Positions 50,543 through 59,543 of a DNA stretch of 64,000 nucleotides are shown here, one piece after another. How positions within the stretch are numbered: position 1 is the stretch's first letter; every line of letters begins with the position of its first letter. The position numbers and the translations under genes were made by a program. Location of the stretch: the NCBI RefSeq assembly GCF_008033385.1, contig NZ_ML701731.1, forward strand, positions 62,001 through 126,000, given 5' to 3'. This stretch comes from Algibacter pacificus (GTDB taxonomy: Bacteria > Bacteroidota > Bacteroidia > Flavobacteriales > Flavobacteriaceae). The notes below the pieces were generated by a model. The model saw only the letters and a program-made list of their open reading frames with translations, did no database searches and was not told the DNA's origin.

Positions 50543-52066
50543 ATGAAAAAAAATAATAGTGAATATAGACTTGAAATGACCGGAATATCCAAAAGTTTTG
50601 GTGTGGTTTCAGTATTAGAACATGTGAACTTAAAGGTAAAGCCGGGAGAAATTCACGCGTTACTAGGTGAGAATGGTGCAGGAAAATCTACCTTGGTTAA
50701 AATACTAAGTGGGGTGCATCAAAAAGATTCTGGAAAAGTGGTTCTGGATGGTGAAGAAATTAGTCCAAAGAACACGCACGACGGCCAAGTATTGGGTATT
50801 AGTGTGGTGTTTCAGGAATTATCTTTAGTAAACGATTTATCGGTGGCCGAAAATATTTATTTACACAAATTGGGCTCTAGTAAGTTTTGGATGAATTGGA
50901 AACAAATCACTAAAGACGCTCAGGAATTAATAGATTCTTTAGGGTTTGAAATTGATGCGTCTGCACGCGTTCGGGATTTAAGTATTGTTCAAAAGCAAGT
51001 GGTTGAAATAGCCAAAGCGCTTTCCGAAGACACCAAAGTTTTGGTGCTAGATGAGCCTACGACGGTTTTCGATCCTACCGATACTAAAAAACTGTTCGAT
51101 AACCTTTTCAAATTAAAAGCAAAAGGTATTTCTATTATCTATATCTCTCATCATTTAGATGAGATTTTCAAAATAGCCGATTCTATTACCGTGCTTAGAG
51201 ATGGTGTAGATACCGGAAGTATGGCGGTTGCCGATACCAATACCGATGGTGTAATTCGCTTAATGATTGGTAGAGAGTTAAAAGATTTATATCCAACTCG
51301 TGATGTAAAAATAGGTGAAGTTCCTGTTTTAGAAGTTAAAAACTTAACGGCCAAAGAAACCTTAGTTCACGATGTGTCTTTTTCGGTGCGCCCTGGTGAA
51401 GTTTTAGGAATTGCAGGTTTAGGTGGCAGTGGAAGAACAGAAATGGCTAAACTTATTTTTGGAGCGCATAAAAAGAAATCTGGAACTCTAATTTTAAATG
51501 GTAAAGAAATAAAAACCAAAACACCGGTTTGTGCTGTTGGACATCAAATTGGTTTTGTTTCAGAAGATAGAAAAGAAGATGGTGTGTTTTTGCCGCTATC
51601 CATTAGACGAAATATTAGTGTGACTAATTTCTCTGGTATTTCTGGTAAACTAGGGTTTATTAATGTTGATAATGAGTATAAAAATGTGTTAGATTTAATT
51701 GAAAAATTAAACATTAAAACACCAAGCTCGGAGGTTGATGTTAAAAATTTAAGTGGCGGAAATCAGCAAAAAGTAGCTTTAGCAAAATGGTTAAGCATTG
51801 ATAGTAAAGTTGTTTTTATTGACGAGCCTACCCGTGGTGTGGATGTTGGAGCCAAAATTGAAATTTACAACCTTATTAATGAAGTCGCTAAAAAAGGCGT
51901 TGGGGTTGTAGTGATCTCTTCCGATATGCCAGAAATTATGGGTGTTTCAGACCGTATTTTGGTTATGCACGAAGGAACATTTTACGGAGAATTAACCAAA
52001 GAAGAATTTTCCGAAGAAAACATTTTACGCTACTCTATTGGCGAAAGACTTAAACAAGTAGTCTAA
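50543..52066 (+). CDS. Sugar/polyol ABC importer, double ATPase (RbsA-like)
   Basis: A 507-residue ATPase with two nucleotide-binding domains, as in RbsA/AraG/XylG. The first domain has Walker A GENGAGKST and Walker B VLVLDEPTTVFD. The second has GLGGSGRTE in place of a full Walker A (the usual degenerate form), signature LSGGNQQKVALAKWL, and Walker B VVFIDEPTRGVD. It powers uptake together with the downstream permease. The gene is 18 nt after the binding protein and 26 nt before the permease, in one operon. Confidence 0.94.
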   Translation: MKKNNSEYRLEMTGISKSFGVVSVLEHVNLKVKPGEIHALLGENGAGKSTLVKILSGVHQKDSGKVVLDGEEISPKNTHDGQVLGISVVFQELSLVNDLSVAENIYLHKLGSSKFWMNWKQITKDAQELIDSLGFEIDASARVRDLSIVQKQVVEIAKALSEDTKVLVLDEPTTVFDPTDTKKLFDNLFKLKAKGISIIYISHHLDEIFKIADSITVLRDGVDTGSMAVADTNTDGVIRLMIGRELKDLYPTRDVKIGEVPVLEVKNLTAKETLVHDVSFSVRPGEVLGIAGLGGSGRTEMAKLIFGAHKKKSGTLILNGKEIKTKTPVCAVGHQIGFVSEDRKEDGVFLPLSIRRNISVTNFSGISGKLGFINVDNEYKNVLDLIEKLNIKTPSSEVDVKNLSGGNQQKVALAKWLSIDSKVVFIDEPTRGVDVGAKIEIYNLINEVAKKGVGVVVISSDMPEIMGVSDRILVMHEGTFYGELTKEEFSEENILRYSIGERLKQVV

Positions 52067-52092
52067 CTAAACTATAACAAAAAACAAAAATC

Positions 52093-53061
52093 ATGGCATT
52101 AACATTAAAACAACAACTAAGTAGCCCTGGAGGTCTGCTTAAGTTTCTCGTAAAACATAATACAATTTTCATTTTTGTATTGCTGGTTATCTTTTCAGCA
52201 TTAATTTCCGACGTGTTTTTTACTTCGGTAAACCTTTCAAATTTATTAAAACAAGTGTCTGGTATTGGTATTGTTAGTATCGGTATGCTCATTGTTATTT
52301 TAACCGGAGGGATTGATTTATCCGTAGGCTCTATGGTGGCATTATTAGCGGTAACATTTGCCATATTAGTCAATGTATTCATACTGCCAGTAGCCATTTT
52401 ATTAACCCTTGTTATTGGGTTTGGTTTAGGTTCCGTTTCAGGTTATTTGGTGGCTTATCAAAAAATGGCACCCTTTGTCGCCACTTTAGCTTTAATGACG
52501 ATTGCCAGAGGTTTAGGATTTATTTATTCTAAAGGATCTCCGGTCACTTTTAAAACTCCAGGTGGAGCTTTCATGTCTAACTTCGCAAATAATTCTACAT
52601 TAGGTATTCCAAATATTGCTATTGTATTCTTTTTAATTGTGATTTTAGCCATGGTTATGCTACGTTACAACGTGTTTGGTAGACTGGTAATTGCCATAGG
52701 AAGTAACGAGGAAGCCTCACGTTTATCGGGTATAAAAGTGAATAAATATAAATTTTTGGTCTATGCTATTTCTGGAGCTTTAGCCGCAACAGCTGCTATA
52801 ATTGTGGCTTCTAGAACCAATTTAGGGTCCCCAAATATGGGAATGGCTTGGGAACTCGATGCTATTGCTGCGGTTGTAATTGGTGGAGCCAGTTTAAATG
52901 GCGGAAAAGGAACGGCTATAAATACCTTAATGGGGGTGTTAATTTTAGGGTTAATCGGTAATATATTAAATCTACTCAATGTACCGTCTTATCCACAACA
53001 AGTTGTAAAAGGAGCTATCATCATTTTTGCTGTTCTACTTCAGCGTTTTGATAGTAAATAA
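52093..53061 (+). CDS. Sugar/polyol ABC importer, permease (RbsC-like)
   Basis: A 322-residue inner-membrane permease with about eight to ten hydrophobic helices. The family marks are LTGGIDLSVGSMVAL in the first third, MALMTIARG-like LALMTIARGLGF, and the loop GSNEEASRLSGIKVNKYK, followed by WELDAIAAVVIGGASLNGGKGT, the conserved coupling region of this permease class. It pairs with the RbsA- and RbsB-like proteins encoded just upstream to complete a high-affinity importer. Confidence 0.94.
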   Translation: MALTLKQQLSSPGGLLKFLVKHNTIFIFVLLVIFSALISDVFFTSVNLSNLLKQVSGIGIVSIGMLIVILTGGIDLSVGSMVALLAVTFAILVNVFILPVAILLTLVIGFGLGSVSGYLVAYQKMAPFVATLALMTIARGLGFIYSKGSPVTFKTPGGAFMSNFANNSTLGIPNIAIVFFLIVILAMVMLRYNVFGRLVIAIGSNEEASRLSGIKVNKYKFLVYAISGALAATAAIIVASRTNLGSPNMGMAWELDAIAAVVIGGASLNGGKGTAINTLMGVLILGLIGNILNLLNVPSYPQQVVKGAIIIFAVLLQRFDSK

Positions 53062-53083
53062 TTTCATATAATACTTAGAAAAA

Positions 53084-54580
53084 ATGACAAGTTATAAATT
53101 AAATAATCTCAACTTATCAAAGATTGAGGCTGAGGTTGCTATCCCAAAATATAACCGGGATAATATAAAAACAGGTATTGTACATGTTGGAATTGGTGGG
53201 TTTCATAGATCGCATGAAGCGTTTTATACCGATCAATTATTACATGATGAATCTATTACAGATTGGGGTATTTGCGGTGTGGCATTGCTGGATTTTGATA
53301 CTAAAATTTATCAAACTCTAAAAGCGCAAGACGGTTTATATACCTTGGTTGTAAAAGAGTTAGATGGATCTTTAACCAAACGTGTTGTCGGCTCTATTGT
53401 TGAGGTGCTGTATGCGCCAGAAAACCCATTGAAGGTGGTGGAAAAAATGGCAAGTTCTAGTGTTAAAATTATTAGTTTAACCATTACTGAGGGTGGGTAT
53501 AATTATGATGAAGCTACAGGAGAATTCAATTTTGAAAATCCGTTAATTCAACATGATCTAGATAACCCAGAAGCACCAAAAACAATTTTTGGGTATTTAA
53601 CTCAAGCCTTAAAACTTCGAAAAGAAAATGGATTGCAAGGTGTTACCATCCAATCTTGTGATAATATTCAAGGCAACGGACACATGACTGAAAAAATGCT
53701 TTTAAGTTATGTAAAGGTGGCCGAACCAGAATTAGTGTCTTGGATAGATGAGCATGTATCGTTTCCAAATGCTATGGTGGATAGAATTACACCGGCAACA
53801 AGTCCTGTAGATATTTCGAATTTAAAAGAAACATCGGGAATTGATGATGCTTGGCCAGTAGTATGTGAGCCTTTTAAACAATGGGTTATTGAAGATGATT
53901 TTAAAGCAGGTAGACCCGCTTGGGAACAAGTAGGTGCCCAGTTTGTAGAAAATGTGGAGCCTTACGAAAAAATGAAACTCCAGTTGTTAAACGCGGGGCA
54001 TTCTGTTTTAGGCATTTTAGGGGCCTTAATAGGTTATGATACTATAGATGAAGCGGCAAACAACCCAAGTATCAATGCCTTTTTAAGAGCATATATGGGG
54101 ACGGAAGTAACGCCTGTTTTAAATGATTTAAAAGGTGTAAACCTTGAAAGTTATGAGGTGTCATTACTTCAACGTTTTGGAAATGTTTATATTAAAGATC
54201 AAATAGATCGAATTTGTTCTGAAAGTTCGGCTAAATTTCCGATATTTATTCTTCCAACCGTAAATGCGCAGTTAAAATCAAATAATCATATTGAGCATGC
54301 AGCATTTGTAACAGCAGCATGGGCTATTTATAGTTTAGGTGAAGATAAAAATGGAAAAGCTTTAAATATTAAAGACGCCATGAAGCCTATTTTAAAAGAA
54401 AAGGCTATAGCTTCTAAAGATAATCCAACGGCATTTTTAGATATAGAATCTATCTTCGGAAAATTAAAAGATTCTAAACTTTTTACAGAGGCATTTACGT
54501 GTGCATATAAAGATATCGTGAAAAACGGTATTGAAAAATGTATTTTGGAAATAAATACGAATCGTGTAAATTTTATATAA
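53084..54580 (+). CDS. Mannitol dehydrogenase-family enzyme (probable mannitol 2-dehydrogenase)
   Basis: A 498-residue NAD(P)-dependent long-chain polyol dehydrogenase. The N-terminal Rossmann region starts IVHVGIGGFHRSHEAFYTDQLL. The family marks SCDNIQGNGHM, FPNAMVDRITPAT, and the catalytic-lysine region KLQLLNAGHSVLG are present. Substrates in the family include mannitol, arabinitol and fructuronate. With an ABC importer upstream and fructokinase 1 nt downstream, oxidation of mannitol to fructose is the likeliest reaction, as in the characterised Zobellia galactanivorans mannitol system. Confidence 0.85.
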   Translation: MTSYKLNNLNLSKIEAEVAIPKYNRDNIKTGIVHVGIGGFHRSHEAFYTDQLLHDESITDWGICGVALLDFDTKIYQTLKAQDGLYTLVVKELDGSLTKRVVGSIVEVLYAPENPLKVVEKMASSSVKIISLTITEGGYNYDEATGEFNFENPLIQHDLDNPEAPKTIFGYLTQALKLRKENGLQGVTIQSCDNIQGNGHMTEKMLLSYVKVAEPELVSWIDEHVSFPNAMVDRITPATSPVDISNLKETSGIDDAWPVVCEPFKQWVIEDDFKAGRPAWEQVGAQFVENVEPYEKMKLQLLNAGHSVLGILGALIGYDTIDEAANNPSINAFLRAYMGTEVTPVLNDLKGVNLESYEVSLLQRFGNVYIKDQIDRICSESSAKFPIFILPTVNAQLKSNNHIEHAAFVTAAWAIYSLGEDKNGKALNIKDAMKPILKEKAIASKDNPTAFLDIESIFGKLKDSKLFTEAFTCAYKDIVKNGIEKCILEINTNRVNFI

Positions 54581-54581
54581 A

Positions 54582-55463
54582 ATGACAAATATTACCTGTT
54601 TTGGAGAAGTATTGTGGGATGTGTTTCCAACCCATAAAAAAATTGGCGGAGCCCCTTTAAATGTAGCGGCCCGACTGCAATCTTTTGGAAATAATGTATC
54701 TATGGTTAGCCGTATTGGCGAAGATGAAAAGGGAGAGGATATCCTCGAATTTTTTAAAGAGCGAGGTGTAAATACAGACGGCGTTCAAGTAGATACCATA
54801 CTTAAAACAGGGAAAGTAAAAGTTATTTTAGATGAAGAAGGTACGGCTTCTTATGATATTATGTTTCCTAGAGCTTGGGATAAAATCGCCCTTAGCGATA
54901 CAGCAAAAGCTATACTGCAAAATTCGGATGCCTTTGTGTTTGGAAGCTTAGTGGCGCGGGATAAAGTCTCTAGAGAAACGCTTTATGAACTTTTAAAATT
55001 AGCAAAGTATAAAATTTTTGATGTGAATTTAAGGCCGCCTTATTACAATAATGAGGTCCTTAAGCACTTAATGAGTCAGGCCAATTTTGTAAAGTTTAAC
55101 GACGAGGAAATTATAGAGATCGCCAAAGCATTTGGTTTTACTTCAGAATCGTTAGAGGCTATTGTACAGTTTATAGCCACAGAAACTCAAGCTGAAACCA
55201 TTTGTGTTACTAAAGGAGGAAAAGGGGCTATTTTATATGTGAATAATACCTTTTATACTAATAGTGGGTATAAAGTAAAAGTTGCCGATACCGTTGGTGC
55301 TGGAGATTCCTTTTTAGCATCCATTATTACACAATTATTAAAAAAGCAAGGACCTCAAGACGCTTTAAACTTTGCTTGTGCTGTTGGTGCTATTGTGGCC
55401 AGTAAAGCAGGAGCAAATCCAGAAATTAAAAAAACAGAGATTGAACGAATGATTAATAGCTAA
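54582..55463 (+). CDS. Fructokinase, PfkB family
   Basis: A 293-residue sugar kinase that would phosphorylate fructose to fructose 6-phosphate. The N-terminal substrate motif is GGAPLNVAARLQSFG and the C-terminal catalytic motif with the anion hole is DTVGAGDSFLASII (Asp as the catalytic base). Size is normal. It begins 1 nt after the dehydrogenase stop, so the two steps mannitol to fructose to fructose 6-phosphate are coupled in one operon. It ends at a shared bidirectional terminator. Confidence 0.9.
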   Translation: MTNITCFGEVLWDVFPTHKKIGGAPLNVAARLQSFGNNVSMVSRIGEDEKGEDILEFFKERGVNTDGVQVDTILKTGKVKVILDEEGTASYDIMFPRAWDKIALSDTAKAILQNSDAFVFGSLVARDKVSRETLYELLKLAKYKIFDVNLRPPYYNNEVLKHLMSQANFVKFNDEEIIEIAKAFGFTSESLEAIVQFIATETQAETICVTKGGKGAILYVNNTFYTNSGYKVKVADTVGAGDSFLASIITQLLKKQGPQDALNFACAVGAIVASKAGANPEIKKTEIERMINS

Positions 55464-55489
55464 GAATTTGTTTTTTGTTAATAGTGTTT

Positions 55490-55523
55490 GAAAAGCTTTA
55501 TGAATTTGGTCATAAAGCTTTTC
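55490..55523. terminator. Bidirectional terminator between convergent genes
   Basis: Perfect 13-bp stem GAAAAGCTTTATG/CATAAAGCTTTTC with an 8-nt loop, serving the fructokinase gene on the plus strand and the second dehydrogenase gene on the minus strand. Confidence 0.85.
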
Positions 55524-55536
55524 TTGTTTTACAGTA

Positions 55537-57030
55537 CTAAATTAAATTAGCATTGAAGTTTATAATACTTTCTTTGGCGGTGTGCGTTCTCAAATAATTT
55601 AAATAGTTCGAATATTTTTCAGTAAAAAACACATTGGAAGCTAAGTTTTTAAAAACAGATTCAATTTCTAGAAATTTTATTGGGTTTTGGTGAGATCGGG
55701 TAGCCATTCTAATTAAAGTATTACTTATAGAATCTTCAATATTATAAGGGTTTCCTTGATCGTCAATACCGTCGTTATATTTACACCAAGCCGCAATAAT
55801 AAACGCGATATGGTTTATTTGTTTGTTTTCTTGCTGCAATTGACTGTTTAAAGTGGATAAAATAAAAATCGGAATTTTAGCAGAACTTTCGCTGCAAATC
55901 CTAGAAAGACTATCGTTTATATTCGGGTTTTTAAAACGAGATATTAAGGTTGTTTTGTATTCGTTAATGCTTATTTTTTTTGCTTCAATTAAAGTGGGAG
56001 CAACTTCGTTATCCATGAAATTTTCTAAAAACAACATAAAATCGCTGTCGTTAGCAACTTCTTGTACCGTTTTGTAGCCGTGTAATTTACCTAAAATTCC
56101 TAAAATACTATGTCCAGCATTTAAGAGTTGCAATTTCATGTTTTGGTAAGGCGCAATATTTTTTACAAACTGCACACCAACTTGTTCCCAGTTTGGCCGT
56201 TCTTCATAAAAATTATCTTCAATAACCCATTCTGAAAACGACTCGCAAACCACAGGCCATTGGTCTTCTATGTAAAAGTTTTGTTTTAAAAAGTCAATAT
56301 CTTTATGCTGTGTTACCGGGGTAATTTTATCCACCATTGTGTTAGGGAAAGTGGTGTGACTTTCTAGCCAAGGCAATAAATCGGGTTCGTGTTTATTTAC
56401 ATAGTTAAAAAAGGATTCTTTTATAGTGTCACCATTATTTTTAATATTGTCGCAGGATAAAATAGTACAGCCGGATAAACCACGAAGTTTCCGTAATTTA
56501 AAAGCGTGTGTTAAATAACCAAATACCGTTTTAGGATTAAATGGATACACAATATCTTGAGCAACCGCAGGGTGTTGTAGGTTAAATTCGCCGGTTATTT
56601 CATTTAAATGATAACCGTCTTCGGCGATTGTTAACGATATAATTTTAATATCTGGAGTTGCCAGTCGCTCAATAACGGCCATAGGATTTTCTGGGCCAAA
56701 AAAATATTCTACAATCGAGCCTATTATTTTGGGTTTATGGACCCCAGCTGCATCTTTGGTTATTAAAGTATAAAGCCCATCTTGATCTTTTAAAACATTA
56801 TAGGTTTTACGGTCGGAGTCCAGTAAATCTATACCGCAAATACCGTAATTAAATTCATGATGTTTTTCAATTAAATCGTGCATAAAATTCGCTTGGTGGG
56901 AGCGGTGAAAATTGCTTACGCCAATATGTGCAATGCTAGTGGTAATTTGGTCTCGATTAAACAATGGAGTTGCTGCATTTTTTTTTAGCGCATGTATATT
57001 TTCCATGTTTAAATATAAAGAATTTGGCAT
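55537..57030 (-). CDS. Second mannitol dehydrogenase-family enzyme
   Basis: A 497-residue paralogue of the dehydrogenase at 53.1-54.6 kb, aligned over its whole length (SIAHIGVSNFHRSHQANF; SCDNIKNNGDT; FPNTMVDKITPVT; KLQLLNAGHSILG). The first ATG is kept because it matches the length of the paralogue. The proteins have diverged markedly, so they probably act on different polyols or sugar acids. It is convergent with the operon and divergent from the NUDIX regulator, with which it shares a 153-bp upstream region that may be regulated by it. Confidence 0.88.
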   Translation of the reverse strand: MPNSLYLNMENIHALKKNAATPLFNRDQITTSIAHIGVSNFHRSHQANFMHDLIEKHHEFNYGICGIDLLDSDRKTYNVLKDQDGLYTLITKDAAGVHKPKIIGSIVEYFFGPENPMAVIERLATPDIKIISLTIAEDGYHLNEITGEFNLQHPAVAQDIVYPFNPKTVFGYLTHAFKLRKLRGLSGCTILSCDNIKNNGDTIKESFFNYVNKHEPDLLPWLESHTTFPNTMVDKITPVTQHKDIDFLKQNFYIEDQWPVVCESFSEWVIEDNFYEERPNWEQVGVQFVKNIAPYQNMKLQLLNAGHSILGILGKLHGYKTVQEVANDSDFMLFLENFMDNEVAPTLIEAKKISINEYKTTLISRFKNPNINDSLSRICSESSAKIPIFILSTLNSQLQQENKQINHIAFIIAAWCKYNDGIDDQGNPYNIEDSISNTLIRMATRSHQNPIKFLEIESVFKNLASNVFFTEKYSNYLNYLRTHTAKESIINFNANLI

Positions 57031-57183
57031 TTTATTTTTGTCTTGTGTAACGTTTATAATTCTTTTTAAATTTACATAAAAAAATATTGATTTGCATTGA
57101 AAATTTCTGGTTTCATTGTATATTAGAGACTAAGAAAATAGTTAAGTCTATTTTTTTTTAAGAAGAATTTTTGAAGATAATAA

Positions 57184-57909
57184 ATGGATTTTAGGAAGCG
57201 AGATAATGTATCTGTAGATTGTGTAATTTTTGGACTGAATGCTGATGGTTTAAATGTTTTGTTGCGAAAGCGCTCACTTAATATGTTTGATGAAAATTAT
57301 CCGATAATTGATGATTGGATGATTACCGGTGGCCGCGTTTTTATAAGTAAAACCTTGGAGGATTCTGCCAATCTTATTTTTGAAGGAATTACTGGGTTTA
57401 AAGAATTTAATAGAACGCAATTTAAAACGTATGGAAATCCAACCCGATTAAAAACGGATAAAGATTTGCTTTGGGTACGTAGTCATGGTGTAAAAACGCA
57501 ATCTATGACTATTGCTTATTATTTTGCACAACCTATGAAATGTATACAGGCGAATGAGGATGAATTTAAATGGTTTCCAGTACGGGCTTTGCCAGAATTA
57601 GGTTTCGATCATAGTGAAATTATTAAGGATGCTCATGAGGATTTGCAACAAAAAATTATGGTAGAGCCTATTATTTTCGATTTAATGCCCGATAAATTTA
57701 CTCTAAATGAATTGCAATTTGCTTTTGAATCGGTTTTAGAAATTGAATTGGATAACCGAAATTTCAGGAAAAAAGTACTTAAAAAAATATATATAGTTCC
57801 TTTAAATGAGACTAAAAAAGGAACGGCTAAAAAACCATCCAAATTGTATGTTTTTAGCCGTGATGTTTATGATAAGGTCTCGAAAAAAGATTTTATTGTG
57901 AATGTTTAA
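57184..57909 (+). CDS. NUDIX-type transcriptional regulator (NrtR/AraR-like)
   Basis: A 241-residue protein with an N-terminal NUDIX-like domain and a C-terminal winged helix (FTLNELQFAFESVLEIELDNRNFRKKVLK). The NUDIX box region GGRVFISKTLEDSANLIFEGITG lacks the canonical REUxEE residues, so it should bind a ligand without hydrolysing it, as in sugar-responsive members of this regulator family in Bacteroidota. It stands beside the polyol genes and is the natural candidate for the AACGT-N7-ACGTT operators. Its last 4 nt overlap the converging Spy-like gene. Confidence 0.85.
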   Translation: MDFRKRDNVSVDCVIFGLNADGLNVLLRKRSLNMFDENYPIIDDWMITGGRVFISKTLEDSANLIFEGITGFKEFNRTQFKTYGNPTRLKTDKDLLWVRSHGVKTQSMTIAYYFAQPMKCIQANEDEFKWFPVRALPELGFDHSEIIKDAHEDLQQKIMVEPIIFDLMPDKFTLNELQFAFESVLEIELDNRNFRKKVLKKIYIVPLNETKKGTAKKPSKLYVFSRDVYDKVSKKDFIVNV

Positions 57910-58358
57910 TCTTTTTGCTCTTTTTTACGTTTTTTGTATTGGTCGAACAGTTTTCTGTTAAAATCATCTTCAGTTGCTTTGAGCAAGATAATTTTTTTAG
58001 GCGACATAATTTTCTTCAAATTTGTAATTAAGTTAACACGTTCTTTGTGTAAGTTGTTTTCTGCGGTAACAAATTTGTTTAGTAATTCTTCTGCTTTAGT
58101 ATCGCTTAGTGTAGCAATATTATCTTTTATTTCTTTGCGAATATTACGCATATCTTCATATTTATACTTTCTAGAGTTTTCATCATAGGCATTATAAATA
58201 GGCCAAAAGGCTTGTGCTTCTTTAGTTGTTAGATCGAGTTTTTCTGTTATAAAAGACACTTTTAATGCTTGTATACGCTCTCGGTCATGGTTATGGCGTT
58301 GTGCAAATAATGTTATGCTAAATAAAAATATGAGAAGGGAGATTATGTGTGTTTTCAT
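57906..58358 (-). CDS. Spy/CpxP-like exported protein of the second sigma locus
   Basis: A 150-residue exported protein with a signal peptide (residues 1-19, ending LFAQ) and a long helical body with LDLTTKEAQAFWPIYNAYDENS, which resembles the LTxxQ region of Spy/CpxP sensors. Many Lys/Glu heptads follow, and the tail is very basic (KKRKKEQKD). It is the third gene of a sigma / anti-sigma / Spy-like unit with 5- and 33-nt gaps. It probably senses envelope stress. The parallel arrangement at 38.8-40.3 kb supports this. Confidence 0.75.
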   Translation of the reverse strand: MKTHIISLLIFLFSITLFAQRHNHDRERIQALKVSFITEKLDLTTKEAQAFWPIYNAYDENSRKYKYEDMRNIRKEIKDNIATLSDTKAEELLNKFVTAENNLHKERVNLITNLKKIMSPKKIILLKATEDDFNRKLFDQYKKRKKEQKD

Positions 58359-58363
58359 GCTGT

Positions 58364-58861
58364 TTATTTTGTAATTAAATCTTCTGCGGAAGTATGTTCT
58401 AAGAAATAACCCTCCATAGCTTCATCAGTAACCTCTAAAAACGCAAAGGCATCTTCTGTAATTTCATTGTCTAATAATAAGGAGGCTATATCATAAGTTC
58501 CTACGTTTTCCTCTAAGATATAGTTTTCAACGGTATCGGCATCTAAGTTGTCCCAGCTTGTTTCTGTTTTAGTAATCGAAAGGTTAAAAAGTAATAATAC
58601 AGCTGCGGCAATACTAGAGATATAAAGTAAATTCTTTTTACTAAATAAAGGAATTACTTTGGTCGTTTCTTTTTCTGATACTTGGTTTAAAATGCAGTCC
58701 TCTAAAGTTTCAAAATAACCTTCGGGGGCTTTAAAGCCAGAATTTTTTGCGGCTTCATTAAGCTTTATTTCGGTCATAAAACGATCTTCAAGATTATCGA
58801 AATAATCTTTTGGAGCTTTTAATCCTGAGTGAGTTACGTTATGTATTTTATTTGTTTTCAT
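58364..58861 (-). CDS. Membrane anti-sigma-like protein with duplicated motif
   Basis: A 165-residue protein with two copies of an N-terminal motif, SGLKAPKDYFDNLEDRF and SGFKAPEGYFETLEDCI (about residues 13-55), in the cytoplasmic part. One membrane helix (LLYISSIAAAVLLLFNLSI, about 78-96) and an acidic periplasmic domain follow. Position directly after an ECF sigma gene and topology match anti-sigma factors. The duplicated KAPxxYFxxLED motif could be the part that touches the sigma factor; that is inference. Confidence 0.7.
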   Translation of the reverse strand: MKTNKIHNVTHSGLKAPKDYFDNLEDRFMTEIKLNEAAKNSGFKAPEGYFETLEDCILNQVSEKETTKVIPLFSKKNLLYISSIAAAVLLLFNLSITKTETSWDNLDADTVENYILEENVGTYDIASLLLDNEITEDAFAFLEVTDEAMEGYFLEHTSAEDLITK

Positions 58862-58894
58862 CTTATTATTAAGACTTGTTTTTTTTCAAAAGGT

Positions 58895-59437
58895 TTAATC
58901 TTTTGTCAAAAAAGCTTCAATTTTTTTTACGGCCAAATGGTAGGATGCTTTTAAGGCGCCTTCACTTGTTTCTAAAATCTCCGACATGTCTTTGTATTTT
59001 ATGTCTTCAAAATACTTCATATTAAAAACCAATTGTTGTTTTTCTGGCAAAGTAGCAATGGCTTGTTGTAATTTTAACTGGATGGCATCACCTTCAAAAT
59101 ATACATCGGAGGTTAAATTATTAATCGCTAGTTGCTGTACTTCTTCATTACTTGTTTGTAACCGTTTAGCATTTTTATTGATAAATGTAATCGATTCGTT
59201 AGTAGCTATACGATACATCCACGAAAATAGTTTACTGTCGCCTTTAAAATTATCAATATTTTTGAAAATTTTTATAAAGGTATTTTGTAAAACATCATCG
59301 GTATCGTCGTGCGATTTTACAATATTTCTAATATGCCAATATAAACGCTCTTTGTATAACGAGATTAACGTTCTAAAGGCTTGTTCTTTTTGAGGTTTAG
59401 ATTGTAGCTGTTTTATGAGCGTTACTTCGTCGGTCAC
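58895..59437 (-). CDS. ECF-type RNA polymerase sigma factor (second locus)
   Basis: A 180-residue ECF sigma factor starting with GTG. Region 2 is HDDTDDVLQNTFIKIFKNIDNFKGDSKLFSWMYRIATNESI; region 4 is LPEKQQLVFNMKYFEDIKYKDMSEILETSEGALKASYHLAVKKI. It is followed by an anti-sigma-like and a Spy-like gene, the same layout as the locus at 38.8 kb. Its upstream region holds AAACCTT-N13-AGTCTAAC, which has the spacing of the motif at the first locus but different boxes. This suggests autoregulation with distinct promoter specificity. Confidence 0.93.
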   Translation of the reverse strand: MTDEVTLIKQLQSKPQKEQAFRTLISLYKERLYWHIRNIVKSHDDTDDVLQNTFIKIFKNIDNFKGDSKLFSWMYRIATNESITFINKNAKRLQTSNEEVQQLAINNLTSDVYFEGDAIQLKLQQAIATLPEKQQLVFNMKYFEDIKYKDMSEILETSEGALKASYHLAVKKIEAFLTKD

Positions 59438-59454
59438 AAAAAAAGTATTTATTT

Positions 59455-59482
59455 GTTAGACTTATAAATAGGAAGAAGGTTT
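59455..59482 (-). promoter_or_regulatory. Candidate ECF promoter of the second sigma locus
   Basis: On the minus strand, AAACCTT (59482-59476) and AGTCTAAC (59462-59455) are separated by 13 bp, 17 nt before the GTG start. The second box shares TCTAA with CATCTAAA of the first locus; the first box is different. Confidence 0.45.
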
Positions 59483-59543
59483 AATCTGTTTAATAAAAAA
59501 AAATCAAATTTTAAAAAAATAGATAGGTATTTGTAAGGGGTTG

